From positions 1 through 27,362 of the forward strand of contig JAEYQO010000048.1 in assembly GCA_023409975.1 (NCBI GenBank): 27,362 nt of DNA, given 5' to 3'. The stretch's first letter is position 1. Every line of letters begins with the position of its first letter. The DNA comes from Bacteroidota bacterium (GTDB lineage: Bacteria; Bacteroidota; Bacteroidia; Chitinophagales; Chitinophagaceae). The notes beneath the pieces were generated by a model, which saw nothing but the letters and a program-made list of their open reading frames with translations, was not told the origin of the DNA and did not search any database. Of this stretch, positions 1-6,199 are shown piece by piece. Position numbers and translations under genes: made by a program.

Positions 1-1
1 T

Positions 2-100
2 GCAACTATTCACCCAAAGTACAAGAGGGGCTTAGTTACGAACTTCAGAAAACCAGCCCTTGCTGGTAAAGGCTTTCAGCAGATGAACGGACGATTATAA
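2..100 (+). CDS. C-terminal end of an unidentified + strand gene (partial)
   Basis: Frame 2 of the + strand is open from the window edge to a TAA at 98-100 and encodes 32 residues ending in KGFQQMNGRL. The other two + frames stop earlier (67-69 and 32-34). The segment reads like ordinary protein, with a mix of basic, aromatic and small residues and no low-complexity character, and the intergenic repeat material starts only after its stop. I do not recognise the family, and 32 residues are too few for an assignment. The gene would be transcribed toward the minus-strand adk-obg-rhodanese cluster. It could also be a chance open frame. Confidence 0.45.
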   Translation, partial: ATIHPKYKRGLVTNFRKPALAGKGFQQMNGRL

Positions 101-118
101 AAGTTTACCGGACAACAG

Positions 119-181
119 TGGTTAGCCATTAGCCATTGGCTCGTCCTGCATTGACATCGGACATCCGATATCTGACATCTG
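119..181. repeat. TTAGCCAT/GGC word repeat followed by GACATC cluster
   Basis: Bases 119-140 repeat the word TTAGCCAT and end in TGGC, the same vocabulary seen in the longer composite repeats at 4333-4509 and 7127-7256. Bases 153-181 follow with four GACATC-like words and a perfect 6-bp inverted repeat, ATCGGA (156-161) against TCCGAT (164-169). No coding potential was recognised. It belongs to a dispersed family of intergenic low-complexity repeats in this window. Confidence 0.6.
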
Positions 182-200
182 AAGTGAGGGCAGTTTCTTG

Positions 201-241
201 TGGGTTGTGGGTTGTAGAGACGTTGCATGCCACGTCTCTAC
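201..241. repeat. GGGTTGT tandem plus 28-bp near-perfect palindrome
   Basis: Two GGGTTGT units at about 202-213 lead directly into a 28-base palindrome at 214-241. The arms GTAGAGACGT and ACGTCTCTAC flank a TGCATG-containing centre, and one symmetric position is mismatched. A palindrome of this length is rare by chance. In RNA it would form a hairpin on either strand, but no T-tract follows, so it is not an ordinary terminator. It could be a mobile palindromic repeat (REP-like) or a protein-binding site. Confidence 0.65.
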
Positions 242-332
242 TCCAATGTCCTCTCTGTTTGTAATTCATGGTGCAAAAATGGGTTGGGAAAGGCGGAGGA
301 CCATCCACAAAAACTATTACCAACAAGTGACC

Positions 333-430
333 AATACTGAACGACTACTGAATCAGTACTGAATGTGTCAAGAATGTGTCCGGAACTTCTGTGACCGAGG
401 TCTGACTCTAGCCTGACTTTAGCCTGACTC
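333..430. repeat. Short direct repeats (ACTGAA, GAATGTGTC, GCCTGACT)
   Basis: Three families of short direct repeats are packed together: ACTGAA/ACTGAAT words at about 336-366, GAATGTGTC at 361-369 and 372-380, and TCTGACT/GCCTGACT at 401-430 in three copies about 10-11 bases apart. The ORFs crossing them have no recognisable family. This is degenerate repeat DNA of unknown role. Confidence 0.5.
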
Positions 431-686
431 AACCATGGCTCTGGCAGGGCTCCGGGTGGTCTGAGGTACAGCCCACGCATCAATACCGTGGTGAGACCAG
501 TTATTTTGAGTCTAACAGATCACTAACTACCAGCCACTCACCACTGCCGCAGAACTCTCAACCCTCAACTACCAACCAACAATCCGTACCACCCTGGAGA
601 CCGGCTTAATAAAAACGGGAAACCAGTGAGTTTCACAGCCACTTTGGAGATCAAAAAGCGGATTGATCATTGGTCCTGTCGGAATG

Positions 687-974
687 CTAAAAACTACCCG
701 ACAAGCCACCCTGTAGATTATAGAGATTTTGGAAACCCGAGTCGCTGAGCCTTTGAATTACGATGGTACTGCGAATGCCTTTCTTACAATAAACGACAAC
801 AGGAATATCCTTTGGAATTTCCGACTGCCGGCCGACCAGCTCCGACATCGGAATATGGATGCCACCGATATGATGAGCGGCTCTTTCAAAATCTTCACGA
901 ACGTCCAGCAGGAGGAAGGACCTGCCCTCCTCCTTCCAGTCGTCAAGATCTTTCATGGAAATATTGCGTATCAT
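687..974 (-). CDS. Single-domain rhodanese-like sulfurtransferase
   Basis: The 95-residue protein is one rhodanese domain. The active-site cysteine is C63 in the loop CKKGIRS (63-69), preceded by the strand VVVY. Upstream are the typical LLLDVRE (21-27) and HIGGIHIP (35-42) motifs, and the C-terminus ends in YNLQGGL. Rhodaneses transfer sulfane sulfur from thiosulfate or persulfides; the physiological acceptor cannot be told from sequence. There is no signal peptide, so it is probably cytoplasmic. It lies two bases downstream of the obg stop codon, so it is probably the last gene of an adk-obg-rhodanese transcription unit. Its own stop is followed by repeat-rich non-coding DNA. Confidence 0.92.
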   Translation of the reverse strand: MIRNISMKDLDDWKEEGRSFLLLDVREDFERAAHHIGGIHIPMSELVGRQSEIPKDIPVVVYCKKGIRSTIVIQRLSDSGFQNLYNLQGGLSGSF

Positions 975-976
975 GA

Positions 977-1966
977 TCAGTTCAGTGCGTCCCAGAGCAG
1001 GTCCTTCAATTCACTGATGCCTTGTTGCCTCACGGAAGAAATAAAGACATGTGGAATATTCTCTGGCAATAGCCGCGATATCTCATCACGGAGCTCCTCA
1101 TCCAGCATATCGCTTTTACTCACCGCAATGATCATCTTTTTATCAAGTAGCTCCGGATTGTACTGTTCCAACTCATTATAAAGAATCCGGAATTCCTCTG
1201 CATGGTCTTTACTATCAGCAGGAATCAGAAACAACAAGGCGGCGTTACGTTCTATATGCCGCAGAAACCGGTGGCCCAGTCCCTTACCTTCAGCAGCCCC
1301 CTCGATGATACCTGGCAGATCGGCCATGCAGAACGATTTGTTATCGCGATAGGAAACAATGCCGAGTTGAGGCGTCAGCGTCGTGAACGCATAATCAGCA
1401 ATCTTTGGCTTGGCAGCACTCATCACAGAAAGCAGTGTGGACTTACCGGCGTTCGGAAAGCCTACAAGTCCCACATCAGCCAGGATTTTCAGTTCAAGAT
1501 ATTTGTAACCTTCGATGCCTGGCTCCCCTGGCTGAGCGTACTCCGGCGCCTGATTGGTGGGGGTAGCAAAGTTGGCATTTCCGAGACCGCCGCGACCGCC
1601 CTGAAGCCAGACGACTTCCTGACCGTCTTGCAGTACTTCCGCTTCTACCTCACCCGTTTCCTCGTCCTTTGCGATCGTACCGAGCGGTACTTCTATAATG
1701 ATATCCTTCCCGTCGCGACCGGTACAATTATTCTTGCTGCCGTTCTCACCGTTCTCTGCGTGAATATGCTTCTGATAACGCAGGTGGAGTAAGGTCCAGA
1801 GCTGCGCATTCCCTCTGAGGATGATATGTCCTCCCCGTCCACCATTCCCGCCATCGGGACCAGCCATGGCTTTGAACTTGGTGCGTGCAAAATGCAAACT
1901 GCCGGCACCGCCTTTACCGGACCGGCAGAAGATTCTTATATAGTCAACGAAGTTACCTTTCTCCAC
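977..1966 (-). CDS. obg: GTPase Obg (ribosome assembly / stress GTPase)
   Basis: The 329-residue protein has the Obg fold followed by a G domain. The glycine-rich N-terminal Obg fold (about 1-160) contains NFVDYIRI, SGKGGAG and GGNGGRGG. The G domain has the P-loop GFPNAGKS (169-176), a G3 motif DLPG starting at D216, a G4-type SKSD (283-286) and SSV as G5. The variable C-terminal OCT domain is absent. Obg proteins bind the large ribosomal subunit during maturation and are linked to the stringent response. The start is GTG at 1966-1964, giving the family-typical short leader before NFVDY. That GTG overlaps the adk TAG stop by one base (TAGTG on the minus strand), which suggests translational coupling. 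Confidence 0.97.
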   Translation of the reverse strand: MEKGNFVDYIRIFCRSGKGGAGSLHFARTKFKAMAGPDGGNGGRGGHIILRGNAQLWTLLHLRYQKHIHAENGENGSKNNCTGRDGKDIIIEVPLGTIAKDEETGEVEAEVLQDGQEVVWLQGGRGGLGNANFATPTNQAPEYAQPGEPGIEGYKYLELKILADVGLVGFPNAGKSTLLSVMSAAKPKIADYAFTTLTPQLGIVSYRDNKSFCMADLPGIIEGAAEGKGLGHRFLRHIERNAALLFLIPADSKDHAEEFRILYNELEQYNPELLDKKMIIAVSKSDMLDEELRDEISRLLPENIPHVFISSVRQQGISELKDLLWDALN

Positions 1967-2547
1967 TAGGCAGGCAATAGATATTTATCAATCTCGCGTG
2001 TGAGCAGTTTGAACGTCTCTTCGATATTACCATCCCCTTTCACGCGCTCCAGCTTACCCTGAGCATCGTAATGGTCCGCAACTGCGGCTGTTTTGGAATG
2101 ATACTCTTTGATACGCTTACCGATCACTTCCTCATTATCGTCACTTCTTCCCGAGGTAGCACCTCTTCCCATCAGACGGGTGACAAGTTCCTGCTCGGGC
2201 ACCTCGAGAGAAAGCAGGAGGTGGATCTCAGTATTCTTGAATTCGAGAAGGCGATCTAGCGCTTCGGCCTGTGCGCGTGTTCGCGGGAAGCCATCGAATA
2301 TAAAACCACGGGCATCTGGAGTATCATCGATCTTGCCACTGATCATTCCGATCACTACTTCGTCAGGAACGAGCAGTCCCTGATCCATATATTTCTTAGC
2401 CTCTTTCCCCAGAGGTGTCTGCGTGCTCACTTCATGGCGGAGCAGATCGCCGGTTGAGATATGGTGCAGCTTATAGGTCTCAACTATATTGGTCGACTGA
2501 GTACCTTTTCCGCTACCCGGAGGACCAAAAAGAATTAGGTTAAACAT
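1966..2547 (-). CDS. adk: Adenylate kinase
   Basis: The 193-residue protein begins with the P-loop GPPGSGKGTQ (8-17), followed by the AMP-binding STGDLLR and the FDGFPRT motif. It interconverts ATP + AMP and 2 ADP in the cytoplasm. The region after GRGATSGRSDD is short and lacks the zinc-type cysteine pattern, so this is the short-LID form. The stop codon overlaps the GTG start of obg by one base. A TATTTTTG box 28 bases upstream of the start (2575-2582) is a plausible promoter for the adk-obg-rhodanese unit. Confidence 0.97.
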   Translation of the reverse strand: MFNLILFGPPGSGKGTQSTNIVETYKLHHISTGDLLRHEVSTQTPLGKEAKKYMDQGLLVPDEVVIGMISGKIDDTPDARGFIFDGFPRTRAQAEALDRLLEFKNTEIHLLLSLEVPEQELVTRLMGRGATSGRSDDNEEVIGKRIKEYHSKTAAVADHYDAQGKLERVKGDGNIEETFKLLTREIDKYLLPA

Positions 2548-2574
2548 AGATGCTTTTTTTCAATGATGAAGTTG

Positions 2575-2582
2575 CAAAAATA
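2575..2582 (-). promoter_or_regulatory. Candidate -7 promoter box for adk
   Basis: Read on the minus strand this is TATTTTTG, matching the Bacteroidota -7 consensus TAnnTTTG. It ends about 27 bases before the adk ATG. No clear TTG -33 element was found at the expected distance, so the call rests on the -7 box and its position. Confidence 0.45.
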
Positions 2583-2734
2583 CGCAAAAGGGAACTATGT
2601 GACCTTGAAGGCTTCGGTCATAACGTTCTTGTGGCCTTCCGGTGTCGGACGCAGTTGGCAGTTATTGGCCTTCGCCACTGCTCTGAATTTCGTCTGGGTG
2701 ATGGCCGACGACGAATGGCCAGTCTGGTCTTAAT

Positions 2735-2970
2735 TTATTTTACGATCTCGACTCTGCCCGTGGCTTTTTTTCGAAATCATCAAGTGTTTGCCAGATGTAG
2801 TACCCTGGTTGGATGCTGTGTGTATTCCAGGTAAGTTCCTGCTGATCCTTCGGCAGATCAGCCTGGAGCAGTCGCACACCGGTTGAACTGGTGATCGTTA
2901 GTTTCGGGTCTTTTGCTTCAGCCATCTGTCCATACCGGAAGGCGACCTGATCGTGGGACTTCCGTAACAT
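2735..2970 (-). pseudogene. Truncated, frameshifted T9SS C-terminal sorting domain remnant
   Basis: The frame starting at 2970 encodes a 76-residue peptide whose body (DQVAFRYGQM, LTITSSTG, PGYYIWQTLDD) is a type IX secretion C-terminal sorting domain without its cargo and without the initial PNPA-type motif. The natural ending is lost in a run of seven T on the + strand (2765-2771). Adding one base there replaces the reading PRAESRS with ATGRVEIVK and a TAA at 2735-2737, the usual end of such domains. The fragment begins directly after the TAA of the NHL gene (2971-2973), in the same frame. A sampled 60 bases (2821-2880) is 55% GC, against 35-40% for the sampled blocks just upstream at the NHL 3' end. 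It is probably the stump of a different cargo gene. Confidence 0.75.
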
Positions 2971-4290
2971 TTATTCCACTGAGCGTTGAAGAACTAATTT
3001 TTTACTGGTGAAAGATTCGCTCCCATACACCACAACTATGTACACACCGTCTGCCTTATTAGAGAGATCTATTTGTATGCTTTCAGAATTAACGTTCGCA
3101 GAAAAGACCGTTTGCCCTGACATACTTATTATTTCAAGTCGTTTAATTAGACCGTTTGCCTTGATCCTCAAGTTTCCAGTTGACGGATTTGGAAAAACTC
3201 CAAAATCAAGTGTTTCAATGTGTTTTACGTTGGTGATTCCAACTACTTTTCTTATCCGATAGTTGTAAGAATCCGCAATGAACATATTGCCACCAGTATC
3301 AAAACAAACTGAATTAGCAGAGGCTAGCCTCGCCTGTAGCGGCGGTCCTCCATCACCACTAAAGCCGTAAGTACCATTTCCAACAATCCTTGTAAGAATT
3401 TTTGAAGTATTATCAACCTTCTTTACAACACTGAAGTCAGTAAAAAACAAGTCGCCATTATCATTTAATCTAACGTGAGTTCCAGCCCCTATGTTAGCGT
3501 TTAAAGCTGGTCCACCCTCTCCCGTATTTCCAATCACACCAGTTCCGCAATAAGTAGTAACAATCCCGGATGTGTTAATCCTGCCTATTCTGTGATTATC
3601 CAGGTCGGCAAAGAATATATTACCGTTCTTGTCGACGGCAATTCCCCGGACACGGCCCAATCTCGTTGCGCTCGTGAGATCACCATTATTCCATGAACCA
3701 AGCGTACCGTCACCAGCTATGGTCGTGATGATCCCCGTTTGCCGGTCCACTCTTCTAATATGATAAAACTCATCTGCTATATAGAGGTTATCATTTGCAT
3801 CAAATGCAATATCCATCGGTTTTCTCAACTGTGCACTGGTGGCCGGACCTCCATCACCGCTATAGCCCAAAGTGCTATTGCCTGCATAAGTGGTCATAAT
3901 TCCTGTTACAGCATCCACCTTCCTGATTCGGCCATGCCCATAGTCAGCTATATAAAGATTGCCTTGTTTGTCAAAAGCAATGGCATTCGCGTGGGAAAGC
4001 TTTGCCGAAGTGGCGGGACAGCCATCACAACCAACGCCTCCTTGATAGGAACCCGCATATAAACTGATTATTTGGGTCTGCGCATCAATCTTTCTGATTG
4101 CGGTTTCCTCGGCTATGTAAACATTACCATTAGTATCCACAAGCACATCGTTAACCTTACTTAGATGAGAATCTGTAGCCAGTACACCATCTCCTCCCCA
4201 ACCGCCGCCGGCTATCGTAGTAATGATGCCTTGTGCAACGGAAGTGAGTGTCAGGAGCATTATTACCAGAGAGGAGAAAATCGTTTTCAT
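2971..4290 (-). CDS. Secreted NHL-repeat protein with T9SS type A sorting domain
   Basis: The 439-residue protein starts at the ATG at 4290, which begins a signal peptide (MKTIFSSLVIMLLTLTSVAQ). A longer frame to 4359 only adds residues read from a low-complexity repeat. About six NHL-type blade repeats follow, each with a core like GNLYIADYGHGRIRKVD or an IITTIAGDGT-type turn, and should form a beta-propeller. The last 75 residues are a T9SS sorting domain (VFPNPSTGNLRI ... ADGVYIVVV ... KKLVLQR). Such proteins are exported to the periplasm by Sec, then carried over the outer membrane and released or anchored by T9SS. Substrate or partner is unknown. Sampled 60-base blocks in the 3' part are 32-40% GC, lower than neighbouring genes, which hints at transfer. 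Confidence 0.88.
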   Translation of the reverse strand: MKTIFSSLVIMLLTLTSVAQGIITTIAGGGWGGDGVLATDSHLSKVNDVLVDTNGNVYIAEETAIRKIDAQTQIISLYAGSYQGGVGCDGCPATSAKLSHANAIAFDKQGNLYIADYGHGRIRKVDAVTGIMTTYAGNSTLGYSGDGGPATSAQLRKPMDIAFDANDNLYIADEFYHIRRVDRQTGIITTIAGDGTLGSWNNGDLTSATRLGRVRGIAVDKNGNIFFADLDNHRIGRINTSGIVTTYCGTGVIGNTGEGGPALNANIGAGTHVRLNDNGDLFFTDFSVVKKVDNTSKILTRIVGNGTYGFSGDGGPPLQARLASANSVCFDTGGNMFIADSYNYRIRKVVGITNVKHIETLDFGVFPNPSTGNLRIKANGLIKRLEIISMSGQTVFSANVNSESIQIDLSNKADGVYIVVVYGSESFTSKKLVLQRSVE

Positions 4291-4332
4291 AAACCAATTG
4301 TTGAGTCTATTAAATTTAATACTTTCTGATGA

Positions 4333-4509
4333 GGCCATTGGCTTTTGGCCCTTGGCCATTGGCTGGTGTGGGTTGTGAGTTGGGGGTTGGGGGTTGTGGG
4401 TTGCGGGATGGGGGTTGGGGGGCCTTGGCCTTCGCTTTGGCTTTTGCTTGGGCTTTGGCCTTCACCTCAGCTTCTCCAGCCAACGGCCAACGGCTAATGG
4501 CCAACGGCC
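4333..4509. repeat. Composite repeat: 34-bp inverted arms around a G-rich and GCTTTGGC-type core
   Basis: The left arm (4333-4366) and right arm (4476-4509) are inverted repeats matching at 28 of 34 positions, built from GGCC(A/G)TTGGC words. Between them lie a G-rich tract (4382-4422) and a hexamer-like GGCCTT/CGCTTT/GGCTTT/TGCTTG series (4423-4464). Frames crossing it encode only low-complexity strings (alternating Lys-Ala on the minus strand). The element sits between the NHL gene start and the pseudouridine synthase stop, and shares its modular order with 7127-7256. Confidence 0.75.
4382..4422 (+). other. Putative G-quadruplex motif
   Basis: The + strand carries six runs of three or more G: 4382-4386, 4389-4393, 4398-4400, 4405-4407, 4410-4414 and 4417-4422. 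They are separated by loops of 2-4 bases (TT, TTGT, TTGC, AT, TT). This meets the usual G3+N1-7 intramolecular quadruplex rule with runs to spare. It lies about 90 bases upstream of the NHL-repeat gene start, which is on the opposite strand, so the G-rich strand is the template strand for that gene. Confidence 0.65.
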
Positions 4510-4538
4510 TTCTTTCCTACCACAGGGTATGTTATCTA

Positions 4539-5123
4539 TTAACGACCACTGATTATTATCTCATGCTTCGTAATCCGCCGGAAGCTTCCCGGCTGCAGAC
4601 CTTCAATGGTCAGATGGCCGATGCTGTAGCGCACCAGCCGAAGGGTCGGTAGTCCTACTGCTGCAGTCATTCTTCTTACCTGCCTGTTCCTGCCTTCTGT
4701 GAGTGTGAGCTGCAACCAGGCATCTGGAACTGATTTTCTAAAGCGGATGGGAGGATTTCTCGGCGGCAACAAGGGTGCTTCATCTAAAAGCTGAACTATA
4801 GCAGGTGCCGTTTGATGATCTTTACCCTGAATTCGAATCATCACACCTTCACGAAGTTGCTGGAGCTGCATTTCATCAGGGTGGCCTTCAACCTGCACCA
4901 GATACGTACGCTGGTGCGCAAACTTTGGTTCCAACAAACGGTGAGTGAGTTGTTTATCGTTGGTTAGCAACAACAAACCCTCACTATCGTAATCTAATCT
5001 ACCTACAGGATACACATCTTTAGGCAAGTCCTGGAAAAAATGTGACAGAGTAGTTTTATCACCCTCAGGTGAAAACTGAGAAAGCACCTGATATGGTTTG
5101 AAGAAGAGGTAATACTGAAGCAT
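4539..5123 (-). CDS. RluE-type 23S rRNA pseudouridine synthase (no S4 domain)
   Basis: The 194-residue protein belongs to the RsuA/RluB/E/F family of pseudouridine synthases. The catalytic aspartate is D44 in the family motif GRLDYDSEGLLLLT (41-54). The downstream EGRNRQVRRM and LVRYSIG motifs are also present. It starts directly with the catalytic core (YYLFFKPYQVL) and lacks the N-terminal S4 RNA-binding domain of RsuA and RluB. This resembles E. coli RluE, which modifies one uridine in domain V of 23S rRNA; the exact target here is inferred. It is preceded on the minus strand by a terminator (5175-5210) and so probably has its own promoter in the 50-base gap. Confidence 0.9.
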   Translation of the reverse strand: MLQYYLFFKPYQVLSQFSPEGDKTTLSHFFQDLPKDVYPVGRLDYDSEGLLLLTNDKQLTHRLLEPKFAHQRTYLVQVEGHPDEMQLQQLREGVMIRIQGKDHQTAPAIVQLLDEAPLLPPRNPPIRFRKSVPDAWLQLTLTEGRNRQVRRMTAAVGLPTLRLVRYSIGHLTIEGLQPGSFRRITKHEIIISGR

Positions 5124-5174
5124 GATGAAATCAGAACTTCTGAAACAGGCTGCCAGAGCGGGTTCCAGCGTGTT

Positions 5175-5210
5175 AAAAAAGAAAAACCCGGTCAGTTGTT
5201 CACCGCCGGG
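5175..5210 (-). terminator. Rho-independent terminator on the minus strand
   Basis: On the minus strand the stem CCCGG (from 5210) pairs with CCGGG (ending at 5187) around a 14-base loop and is followed by TTTTTCTTTTTT (5186-5175). The T-tract lies only on this side, so the terminator acts on minus-strand transcripts. It lies about 170 bases beyond the nucleotidyltransferase stop and about 50 bases before the pseudouridine synthase start. It may end the former transcript, a small RNA from the gap, or act as an attenuator of the latter gene. Confidence 0.7.
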
Positions 5211-5380
5211 CTTCTATAAGGATGGGTTAGCAAGTACAATCCTAACACAATATTAAAAAGAAATTCTACTACTAAAAAAAATTCTTCGAAAAATTTTTCA
5301 GGCATGTTGATAACCTGTGCACAAGTGTCTGTGATGCGAGATCAAAAGCGACTGAACACTTGCAAATTCTGAAAAGATTT
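5211..5380. other. AT-rich gap with palindrome and DnaA-box-like words
   Basis: No gene was recognised here. The stretch 5235-5300 is strongly AT-rich and contains a perfect 12-base palindrome GAAAAATTTTTC (5288-5299) next to TTCGAA (5285-5290). Immediately after it, TGTTGATAA (5305-5313) is the complement of TTATCAACA, one base from the DnaA box TTATCCACA. TGTGCACAA (5316-5324) is a second, weaker match in the same orientation. A replication-origin-like role is possible but unproven. Confidence 0.4.
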
Positions 5381-6094
5381 TTACTCAAAAAGATAGGCAG
5401 CCTGTTCCAGTGTCTCAGGTTTTCCTACATCAAGAAATATATTTCCGGTGTGATCGAATCCAGAAATTCTTTCAGTTGCTGCATAATGAAGATACACATC
5501 GATCATAGAGAATTTGCCCTCGAAAGGCATGTCAAAAATCCTTGTTGATACTACCTGAACACCACTGAATGCATAAGCTGCATATATCCCGGATTCACGT
5601 GCCATTCTACGTTCCCCTTTTTGCTGATGTTCCCAGCCGCACAGCAACATATTCTCATCGAACAATAGTTTCCTTGATGAATCTCTTTTCATGACCGCCA
5701 GTGTTGCAAAAGCATCAGCAGCAAGATGAGCATCCATCATTCTTCCCAGGTCGAGGTTGGTGAGCACGTCAACATTCATTACTACAACATGTTGCTCGCC
5801 TTCGAAGTGCGGTGCCGCTTTCTTTAATCCTCCACCGGTTTCAAGTACGGCATCTCGTTCATCTGAGATTGTAACCCAGCTACCGAAGCCACCCTGTTCT
5901 TCGATCAACGATTCAATCTGCTCTGCAAAATGATGAACGTTGACCACTACATCTTCAATACCGAAGCGCTGGAGGTAACGGATACTGAGCTCGAGCAATG
6001 TCTTACCGTTGACAGTGGCCAATGCTTTGGGGTGATGATCTGTAAATGGCTTTAATCTGGTGCCCAGTCCGGCTGCAAAGATCATTGCTTTCAT
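5381..6094 (-). CDS. Sugar-1-phosphate nucleotidyltransferase (MurU-like)
   Basis: The 237-residue protein is a single nucleotidyltransferase domain of the Rossmann-like sugar-phosphate family. Diagnostic sites are the N-terminal AAGLGTRLKPFTD signature, the PKAL substrate motif, ETGGGLKKA, the metal-binding MNVDVLTN and the C-terminal FLDVGKPETL. It lacks a left-handed beta-helix acetyltransferase domain. This compact form is like N-acetylmuramate-1-phosphate uridylyltransferase (MurU) of cell-wall recycling and related mannose-1-phosphate guanylyltransferases. The actual sugar and nucleotide cannot be assigned from sequence alone. No recycling kinase such as amgK is adjacent. It is transcribed divergently from the PfkB kinase across a 105-base gap. 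Confidence 0.85.
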   Translation of the reverse strand: MKAMIFAAGLGTRLKPFTDHHPKALATVNGKTLLELSIRYLQRFGIEDVVVNVHHFAEQIESLIEEQGGFGSWVTISDERDAVLETGGGLKKAAPHFEGEQHVVVMNVDVLTNLDLGRMMDAHLAADAFATLAVMKRDSSRKLLFDENMLLCGWEHQQKGERRMARESGIYAAYAFSGVQVVSTRIFDMPFEGKFSMIDVYLHYAATERISGFDHTGNIFLDVGKPETLEQAAYLFE

Positions 6095-6172
6095 AATGCT
6101 GCTGCTTAGTTTGTAAAGCTATCCAATCCGGTAAAAACAGAGGGATGCATTTTCCCATGTGGTCATTAACAC

Positions 6173-6180
6173 TACCTTTG
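6173..6180 (+). promoter_or_regulatory. Candidate -7 promoter box for the PfkB kinase
   Basis: TACCTTTG matches the Bacteroidota -7 consensus TAnnTTTG exactly and lies 19 bases before the ATG of the kinase gene, in the gap between two divergent genes. A clear -33 TTG is not seen at the usual spacing. Confidence 0.5.
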
Positions 6181-6199
6181 CCGCTAAATTGATTTTTAT

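Larger units (their letters stand above)
101..686. other. Gene-free, repeat-rich intergenic region
   Basis: This 586-base stretch separates the putative + strand gene tail from the minus-strand rhodanese. Open frames in it (such as a minus-strand frame over 238-483) show no recognisable family or start context. It is built from short repeated words: TTAGCCAT/TGGC units at 119-140, a GACATC cluster at 153-181, GGGTTGT units and a 28-bp palindrome at 201-241, ACTGAA/GAATGTGTC repeats at 333-380, GCCTGACT repeats at 401-430, and a C/A-rich CTAAC/CCAAC cluster at about 523-586. I see no RNA gene and no convincing promoter. Confidence 0.7.

Noticed and set aside
238..483. 81-codon minus-strand open frame in the repeat region
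   Set aside because: No recognisable family; the frame crosses several short direct repeats and has no supporting start context.
1202..1792. 196-codon + strand frame opposite obg
   Set aside because: Antisense to the conserved Obg coding region.
4291..4359. N-terminal extension of the NHL gene
   Set aside because: The extra 23 residues precede a clear signal peptide and are partly read from the flanking repeat.
4316..4504. Minus-strand frame with alternating Lys-Ala residues
   Set aside because: It is the translation of the composite repeat and has no independent sign of being a gene.
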